Below are positions 49,063 to 58,700 of a stretch of 64,000 nt of DNA, in pieces. Below the pieces are notes generated by a model, which was not told the DNA's origin, ran no database searches, and saw nothing but the letters and a program-made list of their open reading frames with translations. The position numbers and the translations under genes are program-made. Source of the DNA: Margaritispora aquatica (lineage: Eukaryota; Ascomycota; Leotiomycetes; Helotiales; Discinellaceae); the NCBI GenBank assembly GCA_007644065.1, contig VJWN01000009.1, forward strand, positions 806,001-870,000, written 5' to 3'. Positions within the stretch are counted from its first letter, which is position 1. Each line of letters starts with the position of its first letter.

Positions 49063-50722
49063 GAGGAAAGGTCGGTTCATGACAAGATACTCACTTTTAG
49101 GCATACCAGGGTGCTAAGATAGTGTTGAATCGAAGATGTTGTTTCTTGGTTTTCGTGCTCGAGAGATAGCGAGCGAGCGAGTAATGTTTCTGTAGCGAAA
49201 TAGAATTAGTTGTATAAATACCTTTCCTGCCTATTACTTGATGGCAAATCTGAAATTCAGTTTTTGTTTGCGTATTGAAGTGAAAGAGTTATGAATGAGG
49301 TTTACTGGTGCATTGGCTGTAGAGAGAAGAGAGTGATCCTCCAACTCTCAGTGTGCCATTCCAGAGAACACACATGTGTGACTGATCAGCCTTCCATAAT
49401 AACCACCCTCGCAGTTTCTGAGCTAAAGCCTAGCCCTACGCCTCACCACTACTATCCGTCTCCGATACAGATTTCTTCTCGGCTTGTTGACCACCATCAT
49501 CATCTTCTTCTTCGTGGGTCGCATCGTCCTCACTATTTTCGCTGTCTTCACCGGAGAGAGCCAACTCCGAGCTCTCTGTGCGCTTCTCTCCTTTCTTTTT
49601 CTCTGGAGCAGGAGCAGGTATAGGGTTGGGTGTAGATTTAAAAGTCGTGGTTTTGGCGTGCTTGGTCTTGAAATGTGGAATGTGGCAGGGTTGCATCGCG
49701 AGGCGCGCAGCAATGCGTGCGGAGTGTAGGCCTGGACCGCTGAGGAAAGGATTGCGGATTTGAGGGGGGTGCGTTTGTGAATTTGGCATGTTGGAATGGG
49801 TATAAGTGGGCGTGGTCTTAGAAGACGTGGATTTAAGCACTAGTTAGAGCACGGGCTGGACTGTTTTGCGAGGCATTTTTTTTTGCGCTTGCAATTGTGG
49901 ATGAATAGATGGGTTGAATTGATACTAATCTCAAATGGGAGTGTAGTAATATTATGGGTTGGCTGGCTGGTGTATGGGGTGGTTGCAGTGGTGATTGTAA
50001 ATGTGCAGGAGTGTAGAAAGGCTGCTGAAGGAAACCGTAAGCTCGAGCGTACTCAAGTATACGCAGAATGAGTCCCGAAAGTTTTCAGCACGAAGAAGAG
50101 TGAATTGCTTGAATATTTGTGTTTTCTTTCCAAGCGATGGTCGATATAGCTTCGATTTCGCAGAGTCCCTAGTAGCTCTTCTATCGAAACACCACCTCCT
50201 CTCTCGAGATCTAATTGACAATGCTAAATAGAATCCAAGTAATCTTAGTGACTTTGTCTTTGAGATGGTTTTGAGGTAGAATATCCCCCGATCCTTAAGA
50301 TGTTCGGTATGCTACCATCAAGCTACCCACTTAGTTCACCCTAAGTGACTTGGAGCCACTTACGCCGACACTTAGCCCACAAAGCCGTATGTGAGAACAA
50401 TTTCAGTCCCTTTCATGAAATTTTCTACCAGAATTGACGAGTGTAACCATCCAAGAAAGATTTTGTGCCAACGCAATCGAAAGAATTTCGTGTATGCCCA
50501 AGGTAAGCGCTCACTCTACTCCATGCTTTCACTCCCCGCCCCACGACAACGAGTTGTCGAAAAAATCGAGAATTACCAAACTGACAGTGTTATTCCAGAA
50601 TCCAAGACTTTCGCTGCCACTTCTATATCCTTACGCATTCCAACTTCTGTCAATTGATATCCCTACTAGGCGCTGGACACTCTTCATCTATCGAATATCG
50701 AACATCCCAGACACCCGCAATC
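49063..50722. other. intergenic region with one weak small gene
   Basis: Apart from the doubtful minus-strand frame listed separately, no gene or regulatory element is recognised. Confidence 0.45.
49436..49789 (-). CDS. possible small protein, basic then acidic
   Basis: Frame of 117 residues starting MPNSQTHPPQIRNPFLSGPG. The first half is basic with Arg/His (HSARIAARLAMQPC), then an Ala/Pro linker, and the C-terminal 50 residues are Glu/Asp/Ser-rich. The frame is open upstream to 49840 without another ATG. I recognise no family. Composition is protein-like, but the sequence is short and partly low complexity. Confidence 0.35.
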   Translation of the reverse strand: MPNSQTHPPQIRNPFLSGPGLHSARIAARLAMQPCHIPHFKTKHAKTTTFKSTPNPIPAPAPEKKKGEKRTESSELALSGEDSENSEDDATHEEEDDDGGQQAEKKSVSETDSSGEA

Positions 50723-51190
50723 ATGTCGTCGGCTCCAGAACACCAGTCGCAATCCTATAACACCATGTCCAGTACAGTACTTAATGTAGTAGCCACATTC
50801 GTTGTAATTATGGTGTTTGACTTTGCCATAAAACGTCTCATTCTTACGAGGACTGACACTCCAACGGCTCCACGTACAGCGATCGACGCAGCTGCACTAC
50901 CCACACTCGCTGTACCACCCGTTGCAACTGGTGCGCGACGTCGTAGACGCCGGTCCAAGAAAGGCAAGCACAACAGCGAGTCCAGTGCTGCTGAATCTCA
51001 GGAAGATTCAATCTCTGATACTTCTACGGCTGATACTTCTATCCAAGCTGAACAGGTCAGCGATGGCGAGATTCTTGATGGGTTCTCGAAGGTTGTTCGT
51101 CGCCAGAAACGACGCAAGGAAAAGCAAGTAATCCTGCCAGCTTTTATGGGAACTGAAATTGAAGTCTCCATCGAGGTTGCGGATGTATAA
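50723..51190 (+). CDS. small single-pass membrane protein, unrecognised
   Basis: Single-exon frame of 155 residues from an ATG in AATCATGTC context. One hydrophobic helix (VLNVVATFVVIMVFDFAIKR, about residues 17-36) is followed by a linker, a strongly basic patch (GARRRRRRSKKGKH), an acidic Ser-rich stretch and a second basic cluster (VVRRQKRRKEKQ). This looks like a membrane-anchored protein with a charged, probably cytosolic or nuclear-facing tail. I do not recognise the family. It ends 225 bases from the convergent STAND-type gene. Confidence 0.6.
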   Translation: MSSAPEHQSQSYNTMSSTVLNVVATFVVIMVFDFAIKRLILTRTDTPTAPRTAIDAAALPTLAVPPVATGARRRRRRSKKGKHNSESSAAESQEDSISDTSTADTSIQAEQVSDGEILDGFSKVVRRQKRRKEKQVILPAFMGTEIEVSIEVADV

Positions 51191-51414
51191 TCCTTAGAGG
51201 ACCAATCTGTTCCTGATGTGCCAGTCTTGGAGGTGCAATCAGATTCTGAGGTCGTGATTTGGTGTTAAATTGCCTCTCCGATTGTGAGCATAGCACTTCG
51301 CGTGACATATCCATCGCTCGACTTCTGTCAATGGACCCAGTTCGCAAACCGCAAATCAAGTCAAATAACAGAGCTGGATGACTTATTTGGCTGGTAGAAA
51401 ATTCCAAAGGCAGT

Positions 51415-53254
51415 TCATCCAAACGTTGCAGTCACTTCAGTGACAGTAATAGTTACCTGCTGTTTGTACAAGGTTCCCCTTTTCCATCCACTCTCCGAGC
51501 AAATATCAAAACACTTTTCATTCTCAGAAACAGTATCGGCAAGACTCTCCCAGTCTTTCTGTGGCATGTCTAAGCGGACCTTGATGCTGTGGCATTTCCC
51601 ATCCATCATTGCACCGATGGTAGATGGTGATCTGATCTTAGCGGACATAGCCGCATCGTCAATCAGCCAGTATTTGAGCACGAGCCGTGCCCATTGTCTC
51701 TCATCTAGCAGATCACTGTTTTGAACATACGAGCGATGAAGAGCAGTGGCTTCTTCTGATGCTGCTAGAGTTTGTAACAGCCACGCATTCACACGATCAA
51801 GTTTGCTCGTCCATGCCGGTTCCCCCTGTAGTCTCTGCAATCGCCGGCTAAGAATTGTAAGGTCCTCATTCTGTTCTTCCATTTCTGGCTCATCAAGCTT
51901 GGGCAGATCTTGCCCATACCCTGAGCTAAGAACCTTGTCGATGTCTTCCATATCCAGTCCCTCTAGCCAGCAAAGCTGTCTGGCTTGTGCAAGCTCAAGC
52001 CTGAGTGATTCTAGCTTTATTTGAACATCTTGATATTCCTTGGTGTCCATGAGATCGAGGGAATCTGCCCCTTGAAATTTTCGAATGCAAGTGAGAAGCT
52101 TAGTATGGAGTGAAATAGTTTCGGATATCCGAATTATTTCCATATATGCTAGCAGTGAGCTTGGACAAAAACTCTTGGCTGCATCTAATAGCTTTTTAGA
52201 GCTCTGGACTCCATCAATTGGTGGTGCTACTCTCCTATAGCTTCCTTGCGTCGAGGCATAATCAGAATGAATTGAAAGCGTTGGAACTCCAGGGTGTTCA
52301 GCTATGGGCGATGAAGGATCCTGATACCGTGGTAACCTAGGCGTGATCTGTGTATCAATTTGCCCAAGACTGAGAGAACTTTTCCTTCTCACCGGGAGAT
52401 TGGAAGATTTCCCATACTGTGAGGTCCGCTTACTACCAACCGAGGAGGCATTTGATGTGACAGATGGTCGCCGAGGAGAAATATGGCCTGAGAAAATTGC
52501 TGAAGTCTTTCGACTTCCTCCACCAGATCGGACGCTTCCAACTGAGGATTGAGAACGAAGTAGACTTTGGATATCTGACATTTGATCTGCTAGGCTCTTC
52601 AAACTCGGGCAAGGCGAGCCCTGGGGACCGCCAGCGAGCTGTGATTCCAATCTCTGCAAGGCATCGGCCGTGATCTGATGGTTTGCTGTCGATTTAGAGT
52701 GTACCTCGACTATCTTGGACTCGATTGACCTGAGATGTGAAGTATGTTGGATATTAAGGTGTCTGTTTGATCAGCCCTTGTCTTTAGCTTAGCTAGGGCG
52801 TAACATACCTTCCAATGACTGAGAGCTTGATGCTGATATTGTCCTTATGACTGGCAATTTCTCTGAAGATGCCATCAAAAGATTCTTTCTTCAAGGCTAC
52901 CAAGAATCGCCTCTTCACATCATCAAAAGACCCTTTACCGCTCTTTGATTGGCTTGAGCTGGCGACCTTGACCCATTGGCAAACGTCATGTGAGCAGTCC
53001 TCGAGCTGGATCTGTAGTGACGATAGAATACTCTTAGCAATGAAAGTAGATGCACGTTCGAGTTTAAGGACAAGCTCTTTTACGTCCTGTATCGTGTCCA
53101 GGAGCGACTTGAGGGCGGAGATAAACTTGGCAATGGTTCGAGATGCATCGTTGAAATTGGTGAAGATGCCCTGCAACTTCACGATACCAGTGAGGATTTG
53201 ACCAGCAAGAGAGATGATTCCGGCAATGCCAGACACAGCAGCGACGACCTCCAT
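51415..53254 (-). CDS. protein with STAND-type fungal N-terminal domain
   Basis: Exons 52809-53254 and 51415-52762 (46-nt intron) give 597 residues. The N-terminus (MEVVAAVSGIAGIISLAGQI) and the helical region to about residue 145 look like the PigL_N/fungal-N class domain at the front of many STAND receptors and NLR-associated proteins. No NACHT, NB-ARC or repeat domain follows. Instead there is a Ser/Arg-rich linker (about 190-300) and a second helical region (about 310-510) with charged heptads. The C-terminal 80 residues end in a beta-rich segment (YKQQVTITVTEVTATFG). It may be a partner or relic of a recognition protein. The N-domain family is a pattern match; the rest is unknown. Confidence 0.75.
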
Positions 53255-54197
53255 GGGTACATTGAGAATGGAGAAATGGAAGAGATCTTGAAATGGAGAA
53301 GAAAGAACAACAATATATTGATGTAGGGACGGATCGTGGCTGAGGTGAGAAGTGGGAAAATATCCCTGCTCCTGCAGATCAATAGTAACATGGCTGAATA
53401 CTCCAAATTGTGGATGAGGGACTGAAGAGAATTGTATAATGCTAGGTAAGCTTCTTAAGCTTCTGATATGAAATGATTTGCTGGAGAACTCTATATGATC
53501 GCGAAGAAATATACATGCACCTCATCCAAGGAGGGTATAAATCATGTGATGCTTTCCGTTGTGAGATCATTCCCACCCCTTTGAAAGGATAGAAAATAAA
53601 CCGACAGAGAGTCATAAACTGATACTCATGGGCGAAGAGTAAAGCTATAACCATAGCCAGGAAGAATTCCTGGTTACGAGTAAATATTTCACACGTGACA
53701 TCAAATAATTGTGTGGGCATTACGATAGAAAATGAAAGGTACCTTATTCGTGAGTTAGTTTTAGAAGTCCTTGAAAGGTCCTTGGAACCAACAATAACTG
53801 TTTGGGAGAGCTAGATGGTAAAATAAATAAAAGGAATGAGGACTGAGTAAAATCGCATATAAGCTCTTCACCATGCCGCAGCCGAGTACTTGGTTGACTT
53901 GGAGATTCAAGTTGATGTATAATTTAGCGCCTTTCGAGACCTTTTATATCTCAATATCTAACTAGCGTATTATTGCTAGATCCGTACCAAGTGATTCCAG
54001 TGCGAATGATTGTTCTGTTTTAGCCATTCTTTTCTCCCATGTCATTCCGCCATGAACGCCAATAAACTCCACGCTTGAATTGTCAAATCGACACATTCCC
54101 AAAACCTTCGCATCATGATTCTCACACCCGACCCAGCTAATAGGCCCATACACATTCATCCCTACCTTTATATCAACTAAACTCCCAAATCCATCTC
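53255..54197. other. intergenic region, no gene seen
   Basis: No supported gene. It carries the upstream region of the STAND-N gene on the minus strand. Confidence 0.5.
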
Positions 54198-54978
54198 CTA
54201 CGCAGCAGGCGCCCCAGATCCCGAACCTACTTCAACGTCAATCTCTGTCGTCTCAACTCTTCAATACAGCTCCTGGCTTAAGACAGCGAATATAGAAAAG
54301 AAAGACAGCACTTACCACTCCCCGCGCTCCCAATCTTCCGCTTCTTCCTCGTCTTCATCACCACAACACTCGTTCTCGTCCACGTTCTGCCCAAAACCCT
54401 CAAGCGCAAGAAATATACATAAAGAATTGCAAGCAGTACTGCGACGCCTCCAACGACACCGAACACGATGCCGACGAGATCTGCTGTTGTGAGGCCCGGT
54501 TTGGAGATTGGGAGGGCGGTTGAGGCTTGGGTAAGGTTTTTAGCTCCGTGTTTCGAGAAGAAGAAACAGATGAGATGCAGAGTTTGTGGTTTAAGAAACA
54601 AGGAGGAAACTCACTACTGTCACCAAGCAACACTCTAGTTGTGTAGGTCGTCGTGGGGTTAGTAACCGTCAACGTGATGTAGTACGCATTAACGTCCAAC
54701 TTCTGATGTGCAACAGGCGCCGGAGTAATCTCCGCAATCTCCAAGGAATTTTTTCCAGACGCTATCGTTTTGAACGTACTGCTCGTCGTTGTCGAATATC
54801 CAGGGGTCAATGAAGCAAGCGAGTGCGCACCAGACCCTTCTCGCGCGAAATTCTCATTCTCATGCTCATCCGTGTTCCCCCAAGACCGCAACTGACGGCG
54901 AGGCATGGATGCAGATGCAATTGCAATCGCTGCTGCGTAGTTATTTTCGTCCTCGTGAAAATGTACATCGTCGGTGAC
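54198..54978 (-). CDS. single-pass membrane protein, 5' exon unresolved
   Basis: Three clear exons: 54615-54978 (frame open from the acceptor at 54979), 54316-54543 and 54198-54256. From the internal ATG at 54906 the product is 192 residues, but the reading upstream (VTDDVHFHEDENNYAAAIAI) is clearly coding. A first exon with the true start and probably a signal peptide should lie between 54980 and about 55160. A candidate ATG lies near 55153, but I could not fix its donor. After a Thr/Ser-rich ectodomain there is a small-residue-rich membrane helix (LVGIVFGVVGGVAVLLAILY) and a basic tail ending SGSGAPAA. The plan resembles wall-stress or adhesion-type proteins; the family is unrecognised. Confidence 0.65.
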
Positions 54979-55736
54979 CTATGTCTGCTCTATTCTCAAT
55001 GCAAACCGGACAACCACGAACAAATACACGAAAAATTCCAACCTCCATATCTGGAACGAAAGGGCACCCCACAGCCTCGCAGAAAAGCATTGGACATTGC
55101 TAGACGCACATGCATGATGCAGAGACATAACGCTGTGTGGGAGGACAGCCTCATGTAGTGCTGCGTTGGCAGCGAGCGCGAATCAGGCTAAAGGAAAAAG
55201 ATATACTGGCCAATCCGCTTTGGGATTCAAACAAGCGATTTCAACAATCTTCAAGGAACAAGAGGAGAGCCAGTGAGGTGAGAGGAGTCTATATGCTGTA
55301 TTTATATTTGACGAATGAGATGTGAAAAGATTGTGTTCTATGCTGCTTCCATGCTTTTGTGCTCCCTGTGTTGTTCCGCATTTGCCCCTCCAGTCTGTAT
55401 GTGATAATGATGTCTGTGACGCTGATGATGCTGCGATGCGCGCTGTGCCTATATATGCAATCCAAATGTGAAATAAACAACCAATTGGAAAAAGAGAAAG
55501 AAAGAAAAACTCCCTCGCCATGCCATGAATTCAACACATTCTCTTATCCAAAAATTCCCAGACTCCAAACAACGCTACAATTGAAGGGAATGCCACAACG
55601 TCCTTTCGTCGCTAAATTGCACATCAATAAAAGAAAATGATTCCATCCAATGCTCTGGGCCAAGCTACTGCCAATTGCTGGCGAGTTAAGTACTTATCCT
55701 GACCCATGATAATAGGCGGGTAAGTACGATTAATTA
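54979..55736. other. intergenic region with probable hidden 5' exon
   Basis: The part up to about 55160 probably contains the first exon of the membrane-protein gene to the left. The remainder shows nothing recognisable. Confidence 0.4.
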
Positions 55737-58700
55737 TCATGGGTCTGGGTAAGTGCGCAGGAACTTTTCATACCCTTTATACGCATTCGCCGTAACATGT
55801 GCATCAAACCCATAGATTCGCGTGAGTCCACCACAGCTATCTCTCCACAGCTTCTTGGCCTCAATATGGTGTCTGGGACTCGCAGCTCTCATTGCTTCCG
55901 CAAGTCTGCCCTTACTCTTCAGTGTCTCCGGGTGAAAGTCACCCATGTTGTGCTGATAGGCGCAGTGAATCTGTCGGAACAGTCCTTCGGCTTCGGAGCT
56001 GGCGGGACTGCCCCGCTCGCGCTTGGCGAGTGCCATGTGTGTAGCGCATTGGAGGGAGCTCTGGTGTTCAGAGCCGAGCATCCATGAAAGACCTTCATAG
56101 GCTTGCTTGTGGAGGTTCTCGATGGTATCGAGGGTTTGGGTGCGCTCCGACTGGTAACGGTGGAGTTGAGCACGCATGATCTCTCCTTTCCAAGTCATGC
56201 TGATGAAGTAATCTGGATGGCGCTCGCCGAGAATGGCTTTGCGACCGAGGAGAGCGAGATCAATCTTCTGAAGAGCAGCGAGGTGTTGTCCGAGACCTGA
56301 GAGAATGACTGCACGGTTGTGCAGACTTGCGAGTTGATCAGGATGGAAATCCTCGCCGGTGAGGGATCCATTGGTCAGAACGACAGTGCGTTCAGTAAGA
56401 CATCTCTCACTCAGGTTATCAGCCGCTTTACTTCCGTCCTTGAGTCGGATAACATCTGCCAATTGATTGCGACTCGTCATGGTATCTGGATGAGTTGCTG
56501 GTTCTAGCCATGGTCCCTGCTCTCGGGCTGCCAAGACGGTGAGGTTCATTGCCTCTGCCGCCTCATACTTGCCACGAGCGAACATGATGCGAGCGATTTC
56601 GCTTTTGCAGGTCATGACTGTTGGGTGGTTTGGAGAAAGCTTTGCGCCAAGTCGTTCAATAGCGTTATTAAGAACAGCCTCTGCCTCATCAAATTCAGCA
56701 ATCGTCGTTGCCTTTGAGATCAGGATTCTGGCCTTCAGAACCTTGCTGTAGAGAGTCTCAGGATGCTCGGGTCCAAGAGCCGTCTCTCTACCACGAAGTG
56801 CCTCCTGGATATATCGGTGTGACTCGTCAAACTTGCCATCCTTATGGAGAATCTCGGCAAGGTTATGGCAACTAGATAAAGTGTCTGTGTGTGAACCTCC
56901 TAGCCTGGCAGACCTTTCTGCGAGCGCTTTCCTGCACTCGGATGCTGCCTCTCGATACTTGCCTTTCTGCATTAAAGCCATGCTGAGATCATCCGTGGCA
57001 TTTGCTAGATCAAGTTTGTCGGCATTGGAAGCATCTCCCGCCGTACGGACCTGTTTGAATATCTCGATTGCTGTATCATATCGGTTTGCACAGTCAGCAA
57101 CCTCCAGTTTGGCCATCATGCTCTTCTTCCAAAGGTTGCCGGGATGTCCAACTTCCATTGTAAGGCCTCGAAGCATCTCGTGCACTTCTCTGTATTTGGC
57201 CAGGAAATCAAGCATAGTCACTTGGTCCTGTACGATGACAAGACACTCTGATGGCACCGGATCCGGAAGGACGCTCTTGGCGAGTGAAGCCATCTTTAAG
57301 GCTTCAGAAAAGATGCCTTTGCGCTTGAAGTATGCTGACTCCCTGTGGTATATGGTGGCTATGGCGATTCGCAATGTGTCGCTGTGCATATTATATCCGC
57401 TGATCAACTGTGTGAAAGTATCTTTCCACCAAGTCCGATCCTCACAATTGGCATCTGGGTAGTGTTTTGAAAACGCCAACACAGCTTGATCATACCATTT
57501 CCTCTCTTCCAACATCTCCGACTCATCAGAGAGGGGTCGCTCACTCCCGAGAGCCTTCCGCATCGTTAGATATACCATTGGGTGAATAGAAAACGTCTCG
57601 GTTATGAAATCCTCTTCAATCGCGAATTGTGCTCTAACAATTATCATGAGCAAAATCTTGTCTAGTGGATCTTCTGTCTCAACTAGTGAAAATGGTACTG
57701 CTTTGCCACCGAGGTAGTAAATCTGATACAGAAGTCGGCTTGGTCCTGGTTTGGACTTTCGAAAGCTCCTTAGATCAAAGACACCCCGGCCAATGACGGA
57801 CATGTCATGATCTGGCTTGGAGTAATGATCAATTCTGCTGAAAAGTCGCAGCTGAAATGCTTCTCCTGTCGAAAACATGCTGTAGAACTGAGACACTGTC
57901 ATCTGTGTGCTGTTGATGACCTTTGTAACTTGGATGACAGCTCGAGGGATGCAATACAGAGACTTGACAACTTCCTGGATCTCTTTTTCGGTCGAGGCAT
58001 CATGAGCGTATGTCTCAAGATGATCACACATTATGTTGACGCATGCATCCAGCTCCAGTTCTCTAACTTCACACATCTCATGTGGTCGAGCGATCAAGTT
58101 TCCATCACGACCATTCCTTGACACCAGAATAACAGTTCCGTCAAAGTTGCGAAGATCGTTGATAAATGATCCCCGATCACCCGCTGTCTCATACAAATCA
58201 GATCTATCACCAGAATCGACAACAAGAAGGGCACCCCGTTCATGTTGAGTGCGCAGCCAGTCTTCTAGTTGCATTCCGGCTTTTGCTGTTGTTGCCGTTT
58301 CTTTCGATCGTATATCGTCCGGTCCGAACCAGAATACAGGTGTGTTTGGAGAAACTAGTCTAGCTCTGTATACAAACTCAACGAGAAGTTCTGTTTTTCC
58401 AAGACCACCTAGACCAGAAACACCGATTCTGCATCTCTGCTGAGGTCTCCACATCCCAAAGATTTGACTTAGTAGACCAAAGCGACCATGGAAATTTGGA
58501 TTCCTTGAGTATGGAACCTTGAATGGCGCGGACGGTTGTTGTGGGGGGCTGCCTCCATCATGTTCAGGCTTTGTCATCAAAGTGTTTTCATTACTTTGAA
58601 GACGAGTTACCAACGACTTGACAGACTCGTCAAATGAATTGAAAAGGGCTAATGCATCAGATAACTGAGAGGCAATCAAAGAGCGATCTTGTACGACCGC

